The notes under the pieces were generated by a model, which saw only the letters and a list, made by a program, of their open reading frames with translations, did no database searches and was not told where the DNA came from. Below, one piece after another: positions 17,844 to 26,145 of a stretch of 64,000 bases of DNA (positions are counted from its first letter, which is position 1; every line of letters starts with the position of its first letter). The DNA comes from Angustibacter luteus. Lineage in GTDB: Bacteria > Actinomycetota > Actinomycetes > Actinomycetales > Angustibacteraceae. The translations under genes were made by a program, and so were the position numbers. Location: the NCBI RefSeq assembly GCF_039541115.1, contig NZ_BAABFP010000008.1, positions 248,001-312,000 of the forward strand, in the 5' to 3' direction.

Positions 17844-18666
17844 GATCTCCGTGATCACGACCGTGCACGGACGCCTGGACCACCTGCGCCAGATGCGGCG
17901 CGGGCTGGCCCGGCAGGGTGTGCACGCCGAGCACGTGGTGGTGCAGATGGGCGGCCCCTCTCCGTGGCCCGACGTCGTGGGCGCCCCAGCGGTCGTCCCG
18001 GTCGAGATCCCTGTGGACGACGACGAGCAGGGCCGCCCCCGGCTCCCGCTCGCCGCGGCGCGCAACGCCGGGGCGGCGGCAGCCGTCGGCGACCTCCTGG
18101 TGTTCCTGGACGTCGACTGCATCCCCAGCAGCCAGCTGCTGCGTCGCTACGCGGCAGCGGCGCGGACGGCACGGGGGCTGCTCTGCGGACCTGTCGCCTA
18201 CCTTCCGGAGGACTTCGACGCGCGCGTCGCGAACGAGGCAGCGCTGGGTGCCGCCGCCGCGCCGCACCCAGCCCGACCCGATCCGCCGGCCGGTCAGTTG
18301 CTGGGCGAGGACCGCTACGAGCTGTTCTGGTCGCTCTCGTTCGCCATCCGACGCGGCGACTACGAGGCGCTCGGCGGCTTCTGCGAGGAGTTCGTCGGCT
18401 ACGGCGCCGAGGACACCGACCTGGCGTTCATGGCCAGGGAGCTCGGCACGCCGTTCACCTGGGTCGGCGGCGCTGTCGCCTGGCACCAGTACCACCCGAC
18501 CCAGAACCCACCGCGCCAGCACGTCGAGGCGATCGTGCGCAACGCCACCGTGTTTCGTGAACGGTGGGGCACGTGGCCGATGCAGGGGTGGCTGCGGGAC
18601 TTCGCGCAGGAGGGCCTCGTCCACTGGGACCCGGACCGGGGCGAGCTGCGACTGCCGGGGGACTAG
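17836..18666 (+). CDS. Glycosyltransferase family 2 protein with galactosyltransferase-type C-terminus
   Basis: A 276-residue GT-A enzyme. ISVITTVHGR begins the fold, DVD at residues 92-94 is the metal/nucleotide-binding DXD motif, and GYGAEDTDLAFMARELG matches the galactosyltransferase C-terminal region that holds the catalytic base. It would be an inverting transferase using a UDP-sugar. The GTG start lies inside the end of the preceding gene (8 bp overlap). It closes the cassette and converges with a SpoIIE-type phosphatase gene only 18 bp away. Confidence 0.88.
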   Translation: MPEISVITTVHGRLDHLRQMRRGLARQGVHAEHVVVQMGGPSPWPDVVGAPAVVPVEIPVDDDEQGRPRLPLAAARNAGAAAAVGDLLVFLDVDCIPSSQLLRRYAAAARTARGLLCGPVAYLPEDFDARVANEAALGAAAAPHPARPDPPAGQLLGEDRYELFWSLSFAIRRGDYEALGGFCEEFVGYGAEDTDLAFMARELGTPFTWVGGAVAWHQYHPTQNPPRQHVEAIVRNATVFRERWGTWPMQGWLRDFAQEGLVHWDPDRGELRLPGD

Positions 18667-18684
18667 AGCGAACGCGGGTGCCGC

Positions 18685-19773
18685 TCAGCCCTGCAGCAGG
18701 AAGTGGTCGCGCGGGTCGCGCTCGCCCGCCTGGGTGCCGGCATTCTCGAGCAGGACGACCGCCAGGTCGTCGGTGGCGTCCTGGCCGACGGTGTAGTCGC
18801 GGACGATGCGGAGCAACGCATCCACGGCATCGGCGACGGTGCCCGTCTCGAGCTGCGCCGCCAAGGGAGCGACGGGCAGGAACTCACCGGCACCGTCCCG
18901 CGCCTCGCTCAGACCGTCCGTGTAGAGGAGCAAGCGGCTGCCGAGCTCCCAGGGCACCGTGCGCTCCTCGTAGAGGTCGGACAGCCCGAGCGGCAGGCCC
19001 GGCGGGGCGTCAAGCAGGACGCCCCCGTGCGCCGGCCTGATGAGCAGCGGCGGCGGGTGCCCGCAGCTGACGATCGTCAGCTCGCGTTCGCCCACCTCGA
19101 CCAGCACCGCGGTGGCGAAGTCCTCGTCACCGAGGAACGGCACCAGGTACCGGCTCATCGAGCCGGCCACGGACGCGAGCCCGGTGCTACCAGCCGCCGC
19201 CTGACGGAACGCCCGAATGACGCGCGCGGCCTGCTCGACCGCCCCCACGCCCTTGCCGCGTACGTCCCCCACGACGAAGTACGTGCGGTCGGCCGAGTGG
19301 TAGTAGTCGAACAGGTCGCCACCGACGAGCGCGTCCTGCCCGGCCGCGACGTAGGTGGCGGCCACCTTCACCGGTCCCACCTGCGGCGGCACGACGGGCA
19401 GGATCGTCCGCTGGGCCACCTCCGCGATGCGCGCGACCCGCGCGAAGCGCCGCTCACGCCGTACCCGCACCTCGGCCATGACCACCGCCACCACCGCGAT
19501 CAGCGCGACGTTGACCAGGCGCACCGCGTGCTGCTCGGTCCCGAGCGTTCCCGTCCAGACGCCTGACAGGACCGACAGACCGATCGCGGCCAGGCCCACC
19601 AGGGCGGTCCCGAACGCCGGGACGGCCGCGCACGCGATGAGCGGGGCCATCCCGTACAGCGCGGACAGGACCAGTGTCGGCTCACGTCCCGCGGCGATCT
19701 GGGCCGCGACCACGAGCGCCAGCCAGCAGACAGCCGCAAGTGCGCCCACCCGGGCTCGCCGCTGCTCACTCAT
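18685..19773 (-). CDS. Membrane-anchored SpoIIE/PP2C-type serine phosphatase
   Basis: A 362-residue protein with about four hydrophobic helices in residues 10-100, a short linker helix, then a PPM/SpoIIE phosphatase domain. Metal-binding motifs GGDLFDYY (151-158), GDVRGKG (169-175), LYTDGLSEA and DDLAVVLL are all present, so it should be active. Such proteins usually dephosphorylate anti-anti-sigma factors in stress or envelope signalling; no partner is encoded nearby. It is convergent with the glycosyltransferase cassette. Confidence 0.9.
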   Translation of the reverse strand: MSEQRRARVGALAAVCWLALVVAAQIAAGREPTLVLSALYGMAPLIACAAVPAFGTALVGLAAIGLSVLSGVWTGTLGTEQHAVRLVNVALIAVVAVVMAEVRVRRERRFARVARIAEVAQRTILPVVPPQVGPVKVAATYVAAGQDALVGGDLFDYYHSADRTYFVVGDVRGKGVGAVEQAARVIRAFRQAAAGSTGLASVAGSMSRYLVPFLGDEDFATAVLVEVGERELTIVSCGHPPPLLIRPAHGGVLLDAPPGLPLGLSDLYEERTVPWELGSRLLLYTDGLSEARDGAGEFLPVAPLAAQLETGTVADAVDALLRIVRDYTVGQDATDDLAVVLLENAGTQAGERDPRDHFLLQG

Positions 19774-19880
19774 CTCGACAGCCTGTCACAGAACCACGCT
19801 CGGTAACACACGCAGCACTGTCCGTTATGACCACCTTCGGTAGGGACGACGGACCGCGAACGTCGATCACATGCCAGGGG

Positions 19881-20270
19881 TCAGTCCGACTGGTGGGTCC
19901 TGCTCGAGATCGGATGCCGGAGGCTCGCAGCCAGGCAGTGCCGGCAGGTGCAGTGCCAGGTATGAGGTTCCGCCGCCTCGGCGGGTGCATAGAGCACGTC
20001 GTGCCGGCTGGTGGCCATCGCCCGGATCTCGACGACCGCTCCGAGCGGCTCGAACAGCTCGATGGCCTGCCGGACCGCCTCGGCCAGGGAGCTCGCCAGC
20101 ACCGCGACCGCGACCAGCACGTGGCCCGGCTCGTGCTGTCCGCCCTCGGCGAGGACCTGCGGTGAGTGGTCCGCAAGCTCGTCCAGAACCCGGTGGACCG
20201 CCCCGGGATCCGCCAGATCGAGGTTGCTCGCAACGACGGCGGTCACGCTGTACTCCGTGTGCTGCGCCAT
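19881..20270 (-). CDS. Small protein with C-terminal cysteine cluster, unknown function
   Basis: A 129-residue protein of no family I recognise. The N-terminal two thirds look like a mixed alpha/beta domain. The C-terminus carries HCTCRHC, a compact CxCxxC cluster that could bind a metal. The ATG at 20270 is taken because a purine-rich GAGAGGAAC lies upstream and the longer in-frame extension is low-complexity. It lies 99 bp downstream of the secreted Ig-like gene on the same strand. Confidence 0.55.
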   Translation of the reverse strand: MAQHTEYSVTAVVASNLDLADPGAVHRVLDELADHSPQVLAEGGQHEPGHVLVAVAVLASSLAEAVRQAIELFEPLGAVVEIRAMATSRHDVLYAPAEAAEPHTWHCTCRHCLAASLRHPISSRTHQSD

Positions 20271-20369
20271 CCTGGCGTTCCTCTCCTGGGCTGTGCCGGC
20301 CCCTGTGCCAGCCCTGTGCCAGCGTGGCCCTGGCCGCCCGCCGGGGCAAGACCCCAGCACGGCCGGACG

Positions 20370-21287
20370 CTAGGTCTTCAGCGTCGCCGAGGCCGAGCCG
20401 CCGAAGTTGCTCCGCACGCTGATCTGCACCGGGTTGAAGACGAAGCCGCGCTGGTCGACGTACCGCCCCCCTCCCTTGTTCGTGAGGTCGAACAGCGGCG
20501 CCCCCGAGGCCGAGAACACGGTGAGGATGGCGTTCGGGTTGGTGCTGGTCGCCTCGATCGTCAGCAGACCCTTCTTCCAGGTGGCCTTCGTGATCCGCAC
20601 GACGTCGGCAGCCGGTGGCGCGCCGGGCGTCACGACGACGGTCGCGGTCCTCGTGAGGCCGAACCAGCTGGCCGTGACCGTGACGGCCGTCGCCGAGGTG
20701 ACCGGCGAGGTCGCGAGGTTGAACGTGCTCGTGGCGGTGTTGGCGCTGACGACGGTCTCCTGCGGGACCCGGGCGATGTCGGGCCGGCCGCTCGACAGCT
20801 GGACGACGGCGCCCTGGGGCACCGCAGCGGTGAACCGCACGGTGCCGGTGGCGTTCTGCCCCCCGACGACCGACGTCGGGACGAACGAGACCGAGGTCAG
20901 CGAGGGGCCGGCCGGCGTCGCGGGGTTCACCGAGAGGAGGTGGGTTCGGGAGATGTTGTCGGGAGTCGCGGCCATGATCTGCACGATCTCTGGCGCCGCC
21001 GCAGCGTTCGAGGTGATGGTGAAGCTGCCCGTGGTCTGCCCGGCTGCGATGGTGATCGACACCGGCACCTGGGCCGCGGCGGGATCGCCGGAGAACAACC
21101 GCACGACAGTCGGGGCGGAATCAGGGAAGCCGAGGTCCACGGTGCCCGTCGTCGACTGGCCGGCGCGCACGGAGTCCGGGTTGATTGAGAGCGCCCCGAT
21201 ACTGCCGGAGGCCATCGCCGAGGTCGGGAACGCGACGGTCAGCGCTCCGAGGATCACCATGCTGAGGAGGACTCCGAGGCGGCGCAT
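20370..21287 (-). CDS. Secreted protein with two Ig-like repeats
   Basis: A 305-residue exported protein. The N-terminus is a Sec signal peptide (MRRLGVLLSMVILGALTVAF, cleavage near SAMA/SG). Two repeats of about 100 residues follow; each starts with a Pro-x-Ser-Val, Gly-Gln-x-Thr-Gly-Thr-Val pattern (about 45-130 and 140-230) and ends in T/V-rich strands. A third, shorter beta domain closes the protein. No sortase motif or C-terminal membrane anchor is present, so it is probably released or wall-associated. The ATG at 21287 is backed by AAGGGGA eight bases upstream. Confidence 0.75.
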   Translation of the reverse strand: MRRLGVLLSMVILGALTVAFPTSAMASGSIGALSINPDSVRAGQSTTGTVDLGFPDSAPTVVRLFSGDPAAAQVPVSITIAAGQTTGSFTITSNAAAAPEIVQIMAATPDNISRTHLLSVNPATPAGPSLTSVSFVPTSVVGGQNATGTVRFTAAVPQGAVVQLSSGRPDIARVPQETVVSANTATSTFNLATSPVTSATAVTVTASWFGLTRTATVVVTPGAPPAADVVRITKATWKKGLLTIEATSTNPNAILTVFSASGAPLFDLTNKGGGRYVDQRGFVFNPVQISVRSNFGGSASATLKT

Positions 21288-21394
21288 CGCGCATCCCCTT
21301 CCGATGAGGCAGCTCACTGACGTGACTCACCCGGTGACACGAGCTGACTCGGCATCCGGTTCAACGCGCGAGCGCCTGCGGTGTCGATCCTGAC

Positions 21395-22657
21395 TTACCC
21401 GGAGAACCCCGGTCCGTACAGCTGGTGCTCCTGGACGATCTCGACGAGGCGGTCCAGCGGCAGCTGGTACAGGGTGGTCTGGAAACCGGCGAGGGTGCGC
21501 GCCTTGGTCGCGGAGTTGTGCGCGGCCTCCTGGAACGCCTCCGACACCGCGTGCATGAAGGGCGTGATCTCAGCGTCCGGGATGGACGTCGCCGAGTAGT
21601 AGTCCGGGACCTCGTCCTGTCGCACGTCGTTGGCCGTCGAGAACGCCAGGTACATGTCGCCCGAGTTGTTGTCGGCGATGCCTCCGGTGGCGCCGAGCCC
21701 GATCCCCGCCCGCATGGCGAGGCGCTTGCACTGGGCGGGGAGGAAGGGCGCGTCCGTGGCGACGATGGCGATGCACGAGTGGTGCCCGGCCGGGGGGCCC
21801 GAGCGCGGCACCTCGTCGTAGGTGATCTCCTTGCCGACGGGGGCGCCGTTGACCCGGTAGTACTCGCGCTGGCGGCTGCCGTAGTTGGTCTGCACGAAGA
21901 CCCCGACCGTGTAGTCCTTGCCGGCGTACCGGACGATCCGGGACGACGTCCCGCTGCCGCCCTTGAAGTCGAAGTAGTGCATGCCGGTGCCACCACCGAC
22001 GTTCCCCTCCTGCACCGGGCCGCTCCTGGCGCTGGCATAGGCGTGCCGCACGTGCTCGTCCTTGATCCAGGACCGGGACAGGTCGTTCATCGACCCGTCG
22101 TAGGTCTCGGCGACGACCGGCAGCAGGAACTCCAGGTCCGGCAACGTCTCCAGGCCGATCTTGATCAAGGCGTCCCGGACGATGCCGACCTGGCTCGTCG
22201 TGGTGATCCCGATGACGGAGGTGAGCATCCCGGTCTCGTCGATCCAGTGCGTGCCCGTCATCTCGCCGTTGCCGTTGTGCGAGAACCAGCCCGCGTGGCA
22301 CCAGTTGTTCTGCATGGGCTCGCTGCGCGGCTTGATGATCGTCACGCCGGTGCGGGCGATGCCGGGCCGGTCGAAGTTCAGCGTCGTGTAGCCGACCTGG
22401 ACGCCGGGGACGTCGGTGATGGCGTTGTGGCGGCCGGTGGGCAAGGTGCCGATGATGATGCCCAGCTCGCGCAGGCGGAACCGCTCTCCCCGCTTGATCC
22501 GGGCCAGCATCTGCGGCGAGAGCGGCTTCACGCTGACCGCTGCGTGCGCTGGCGTGGCGCCGGCGAGCTGGGTACCCGCCAGCGCTGCGGCGGCCGCGGA
22601 GTAGCCCAGAACGTTTCGGCGGGAGACCCCGCCCGGGCGGGGGTTGTCGCTGGACAT
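21395..22657 (-). CDS. P1 family (DmpA-like) peptidase with twin-arginine signal
   Basis: A 420-residue S58/P1 peptidase. The N-terminus has SRRNVLGYSAAAAALAG, a twin-arginine export signal with cleavage near AHA/AV. The conserved ITDVPGVQVGY begins the Ntn-like fold. Ser294 in SCIAIVATDAP is the expected self-processing nucleophile; the residue before it is His rather than the Gly of DmpA. Such enzymes release N-terminal residues from peptides or amides. It would act outside the membrane. Confidence 0.87.
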   Translation of the reverse strand: MSSDNPRPGGVSRRNVLGYSAAAAALAGTQLAGATPAHAAVSVKPLSPQMLARIKRGERFRLRELGIIIGTLPTGRHNAITDVPGVQVGYTTLNFDRPGIARTGVTIIKPRSEPMQNNWCHAGWFSHNGNGEMTGTHWIDETGMLTSVIGITTTSQVGIVRDALIKIGLETLPDLEFLLPVVAETYDGSMNDLSRSWIKDEHVRHAYASARSGPVQEGNVGGGTGMHYFDFKGGSGTSSRIVRYAGKDYTVGVFVQTNYGSRQREYYRVNGAPVGKEITYDEVPRSGPPAGHHSCIAIVATDAPFLPAQCKRLAMRAGIGLGATGGIADNNSGDMYLAFSTANDVRQDEVPDYYSATSIPDAEITPFMHAVSEAFQEAAHNSATKARTLAGFQTTLYQLPLDRLVEIVQEHQLYGPGFSG

Positions 22658-22881
22658 GGCGCCGACCTTTCAGCGACCGGCGGCGGACCCCGTTGTCCGC
22701 GAAGGGGCGATCGCGAGGATTGCCCGACCGTACTCCAGGTCCGAACGGGCGAAGCATCCCGCGGCGGCGTCAAGACCATGGAGCGGACGTCGATGGAGGG
22801 CGTGGACGACGTTCAGCAGCAGCGCCTCCTCACTCCATCCGGAAAACCGGCCGACGTCGTCGGTCGACGAGGAGATCTCTC

Positions 22882-24414
22882 ATGCGCGCGTCTGGCGTTG
22901 GCGATTCATGGCGCGGGCGACCCCTGCTGGCGCTCGGCGTGCGCGCCGTCCAGTACGGCGTCCCCTTGCTGCTCGGCACGATCCTGGCCCGGGTGTCGGT
23001 GGCCCTCCTGGCCGACCACACGACGACACTCGTCGCCGCGGGGGTGGGGCTGGCCGTCGCGGTCGTCACCAGCCTCGCGGCCTCCCGCGCCAGCATGCGC
23101 CTGGCGCCGCTCGCCGTGCTGCTGCAGATGACCATGATCTTCCCGGACCGCGCGCCGAGCCGCGTCAAGGTCGCTCGACGGTCCACCAGCGCGAAGGAGC
23201 TCCGGCAGCTACTGGCCAGCCGTGACGCCACCGCGCAAGAGGCCGCGGTCACCATGCTGGCCCTCGTCACCGCGCTGAGCCGACACGACAAGCACACCCG
23301 CGGGCACAGCGAGCGAGTCCGGCTGTTCTGCGACCTGTTGTCGAACGAGCTGGGCCTGTCCGAGGGCGATCGCGGCCGGTTGCGCTGGGTCGCACTCATC
23401 CACGACATCGGCAAGCTCCAGGTGAGCGCGCTGATCCTCAACAAGCCCGGCGCCCTCGACGACGACGAGTGGACGGCGATCCGCGCCCACCCCACCGCCG
23501 GCGCACTGCTCGCCCACCCGCTCGCCGAGTGGCTCGGGCCCTGGTACTCCGGGATCATCCAGCACCACGAGCGGTTCGACGGGACCGGTTACCCGATGGG
23601 GCTGGCCGGCGAGGAGATCTCGCTGGCTGGCCGGGCCGTGGCCGTCGTCGACGCCTTCGAGACCATGACCGCGGCCCGCTCGTACAAGGCGGCCCGGACC
23701 GTGGTGGCCGCCCGCGCCGAGCTCACCCGGTGCGCCGGAACCCACTTCGACCCCACGATCGTCCGAGCGTTCCTGGCGATCGCGCTGCCCCGGTTGCTCT
23801 GGTCCGTCGGTCCGCTGGCGTTCCTGCTCAACGCACCGTTCCTGAAGTGGGTCGGCGACGGGGGAGCCCGGCTGGCGGACGTCGCGGGTGCCACCGCCCA
23901 CGGCGCGGCCAGCGCGGCGGGCGTGACGGCCCTGGTCGTCGCCTCGGGCAGCCTGCCGACGGCTGTGGCCGGCACTCCCGCCCCGGCGCCGGCCCCCACC
24001 GTCTCGGTCGTGGCCTCCTCGGGTCTGCACGGCGCAGGCCGGACCCTCACGGCGCCCAGCCGCGGGACGAGCACGCCAGCGCTAGGACACCCGGCCCCCA
24101 CGAAGGCGCCGACGCCGACTGACGCAGCGCGTTCCGGACGTCCGGCGGCCAAGCAGCCCCCGGCCAAGGCCAGCAAGAAGCCCAGGGCCGCCACGCCACC
24201 CAAGGCCCCGAAGCCCAAGACCGCCAAGCCCAAGGCCCCGAAACCAGCCATGGCCCCGAAGGCCAAGGTTCCCAAGGCCATGCTCCCGAAGGCCAAGCTC
24301 CCGAAGGCCAAGCTCCCGAGGCCGACCAAGGTCCCGAAGCTCAGGAATCACCACAAGTCCGAGCGTGACGATCGGGCCCCGAGCGCTCCGTCCAGCCCGC
24401 AGGACCGGGCCTGA
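22882..24414 (+). CDS. HD-GYP domain protein with membrane helices and lysine/proline-rich tail
   Basis: A 510-residue protein. Two hydrophobic helices (about 15-45 and 48-85) precede an HD-GYP domain with HDIGK at 174-178 and HHERFDGTGYP at 228-238, the metal and GYP motifs of cyclic-di-GMP phosphodiesterases. A further hydrophobic region (about 295-375) follows. The last 80 or so residues are a low-complexity tail of repeated Pro-Lys-Ala/Leu units, strongly basic. The ATG at 22882 has GAGGAG upstream. The enzymatic part looks intact; the tail could bind an acidic wall polymer or nucleic acid. Confidence 0.87.
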   Translation: MRASGVGDSWRGRPLLALGVRAVQYGVPLLLGTILARVSVALLADHTTTLVAAGVGLAVAVVTSLAASRASMRLAPLAVLLQMTMIFPDRAPSRVKVARRSTSAKELRQLLASRDATAQEAAVTMLALVTALSRHDKHTRGHSERVRLFCDLLSNELGLSEGDRGRLRWVALIHDIGKLQVSALILNKPGALDDDEWTAIRAHPTAGALLAHPLAEWLGPWYSGIIQHHERFDGTGYPMGLAGEEISLAGRAVAVVDAFETMTAARSYKAARTVVAARAELTRCAGTHFDPTIVRAFLAIALPRLLWSVGPLAFLLNAPFLKWVGDGGARLADVAGATAHGAASAAGVTALVVASGSLPTAVAGTPAPAPAPTVSVVASSGLHGAGRTLTAPSRGTSTPALGHPAPTKAPTPTDAARSGRPAAKQPPAKASKKPRAATPPKAPKPKTAKPKAPKPAMAPKAKVPKAMLPKAKLPKAKLPRPTKVPKLRNHHKSERDDRAPSAPSSPQDRA

Positions 24415-24540
24415 ACGCAGGCAGCACAGGACCTTCGGCCCTGCACCCTGGCTTCGGGGGGCGCATACTCTGGGCAGCGGTCACGCAGGCGGCCGCGCCG
24501 ACTCTCGGCCTTTGGTCTGTGCACCAGCCGGAGGCGCGAC

Positions 24541-25293
24541 GTGTCCGCCAAACCGCAAGACGCCCATGCCTTCGCCAAGGTCAGCCAACAGCTGCTCGCG
24601 GGAGATGATCCGCAGGCGGTCCTCCGCGCTGTGGTGGACCTCGCCGTCCACACGATCGGGCCCTGCGACTACGCCGGTATCAGCCTGCGGCACGGCGGCG
24701 GCCTCGTCGACACTCCGGCGATGACGGACCCGATCGTCGGCGAGGCCGACAGCCTGCAGTACCAGCTCGGCCAGGGTCCATGCCTGGACGCGCTCTCCCT
24801 GGCGGAGAGCTACGTCATCCAGGACCTTCACGTCGAGGACCGCTGGCCACGGTGGGCACCCGGGGCGGCCGCGCTCGGCCTGCGCAGCGTGTTGAGCGTC
24901 CGACTGCAGACCGCTGACCGGGTCGTCGGCGGGCTCAACCTGTACTCCGCCAAGCCCTACGCCTTCACGGAGGACGACGTGGTCACCGGCCACATCTACG
25001 CAATCCATGCCAGCACGGCGATCCGTCAGACCCAGGACAAGCACGGGCTGCGGATCGCACTGACCACCAGGCACCAGATCGGCATCGCGCAGGGCCTCTT
25101 GATGGCGCACTACGACATCGACGAGGACGCAGCGTTCGAGGTTCTGCGCCGCATCTCCTCACACCACAACGTCAAGCTGCGCGACGTCGCTGCCGCCGTG
25201 CAGGACCACCGCGGCCGGATGCGAGAACTCGCCTGGCTGACCTCTCGTGACGAGGGTCCGGCTCCTCGCCCGGAGCCACGACGGGCGTCGTGA
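24541..25293 (+). CDS. GAF and ANTAR domain protein
   Basis: A 250-residue sensor/antiterminator. The GAF domain spans about 10-160 (GISLRHGGG, GQGPCLDAL, VLSVRLQTADRVVGGLNLYS), and the ANTAR domain about 170-235 (IGIAQGLLMAHYDIDEDAAFEVLRR), which binds paired RNA hairpins to prevent termination. This pairing is widespread in actinomycetes. The signal and RNA target are unknown. The GTG start at 24541 has GGAGG seven bases upstream. Confidence 0.9.
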   Translation: MSAKPQDAHAFAKVSQQLLAGDDPQAVLRAVVDLAVHTIGPCDYAGISLRHGGGLVDTPAMTDPIVGEADSLQYQLGQGPCLDALSLAESYVIQDLHVEDRWPRWAPGAAALGLRSVLSVRLQTADRVVGGLNLYSAKPYAFTEDDVVTGHIYAIHASTAIRQTQDKHGLRIALTTRHQIGIAQGLLMAHYDIDEDAAFEVLRRISSHHNVKLRDVAAAVQDHRGRMRELAWLTSRDEGPAPRPEPRRAS

Positions 25294-25311
25294 CCGGGCG
25301 TGACCGGGCGG

Positions 25312-25509
25312 CTAGATCGCCGGCTGAACAGCGGTCCGCCGGTCTCCGACCAGGTACGCCGCGATCAGAGCGGCGGGGAAGAACACCAGGCTGAACAGGA
25401 AGTACAGGAAGAAGCTGTGCCCCTTGCGGGAGGCGACCCGTGCCGGCCAGAAGGCGATGGCCACCCAGATGATGACCACGACGGTCCACCAGAACCATGA
25501 ATCCCACAT
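25312..25509 (-). CDS. Small two-helix membrane protein
   Basis: A 65-residue protein. Two hydrophobic helices are clear: WTVVVIIWVAIAFW (about 8-22) and FFLYFLFSLVFFPAALIAAY (about 33-53), joined by a short basic loop (PARVASRKG). The tryptophan-rich N-terminus starts at the ATG at 25509, preceded by GGGGAAGG. No function is known to me. It is convergent with the GAF-ANTAR gene. Confidence 0.6.
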   Translation of the reverse strand: MWDSWFWWTVVVIIWVAIAFWPARVASRKGHSFFLYFLFSLVFFPAALIAAYLVGDRRTAVQPAI

Positions 25510-25643
25510 GTTCGGACCTTCCCCTGCGTCCACGACAAGGGATCTCCCCCATCCCGGCAACTCTCCCACCGGCTGCCCTGCTCGCCCTCACCCAACAGAG
25601 GTGAGCCTGGTCGGCCTTCCGCCGATCGTGCGTCCGAGCGAAG

Positions 25644-25716
25644 AGCTGGCACGGGGACTCGAACCCCGAACCGCCCGATTACAAGTCGGGTGCGCTACCA
25701 GTTGCGCCATGCCAGC
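25644..25716 (-). tRNA. tRNA-Thr (anticodon TGT)
   Basis: A complete 73-nt cloverleaf read on the minus strand. The acceptor stem is GCTGGCA/TGCCAGC, the D arm GCGC-AACTGGTA-GCGC, the anticodon stem CCCGA/TCGGG with loop CTTGTAA, giving anticodon TGT for ACA threonine codons. The T arm is CGGGG-TTCGAGT-CCCCG. The discriminator base is T and CCA is not encoded. Confidence 0.95.
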
Positions 25717-25785
25717 AGGTGACGTCCAGCGTACTGGCCCCGCTCGGTGACCCGTCCGAAGCATCAGGACCCTCGGACTCTTTGC

Positions 25786-25820
25786 GTACCCTTGCGGTTA
25801 CGTACCCAGATAGGTACAGT
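25786..25820 (+). promoter_or_regulatory. Promoter of the ArsR/SRPBCC pair with two abutting 16-bp operators
   Basis: Two inverted repeats stand end to end: GTACCCTTGCGGTTAC (25786-25801) and GTACCCAGATAGGTAC (25802-25817). They share the half-site GTACCC. A -35/-10 pair overlaps them: TTGCGG (25792-25797), 17 nt, TACAGT (25815-25820). Transcription would start at or next to the ATG at 25828. ArsR repressors usually bind such sites in their own promoters, so autoregulation is likely. Confidence 0.6.
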
Positions 25821-25827
25821 CGTGCTC

Positions 25828-26145
25828 ATGGACGCCGTCTTGCAGGCACTGGCCGATCAGAGCCGTCGCACCGTGCTGGGGATCCTGCGGGACCACCCGG
25901 CGTCGGCCGGCGAGCTGGCCGAGGCGCTGCCGATCGCACGGCCCGGCGTGTCTCGGCACCTGCGCGTACTGCGCGAGGCCGGGCTCGTCGACGTCCGCCA
26001 GGAGGCGCAGCGCCGGATCTACAGCCTGCGCCCGGAGGCGTTCGTGGAGGTCGACGAATGGCTGGAGGACTACCGGGCGTTGTGGCAGAACCGGCTCGAC
26101 GCCCTGCACACCGAGATCGCACGAGGAAGGAAGTCGCGCAGATGA
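25828..26145 (+). CDS. ArsR family winged-helix regulator
   Basis: A 105-residue ArsR-type repressor. The winged helix is plain (LADQSRRTVLGILRDHPASAGELAEAL, RPGVSRHLRVLREAGLV). No metal-binding cysteine motif of the classic arsenic type is present, as in the ArsR proteins paired with SRPBCC/AHSA1 genes. The start at 25828 has no Shine-Dalgarno but is seven bases after a -10-like hexamer, which suggests a leaderless message. The stop overlaps the ATG of the SRPBCC gene (ATGA). Confidence 0.88.
   Translation: MDAVLQALADQSRRTVLGILRDHPASAGELAEALPIARPGVSRHLRVLREAGLVDVRQEAQRRIYSLRPEAFVEVDEWLEDYRALWQNRLDALHTEIARGRKSRR

Noticed and set aside
22851-22863. 13-bp palindrome CCGACGTCGTCGG upstream of the HD-GYP gene
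   Set aside because: Such CG-rich palindromes are expected by chance at this base composition, and no promoter could be aligned with it.
25644-25716. tRNA-Thr as an integration site
   Set aside because: No integrase gene, no duplicated tRNA 3' end and no foreign genes flank it within the window.
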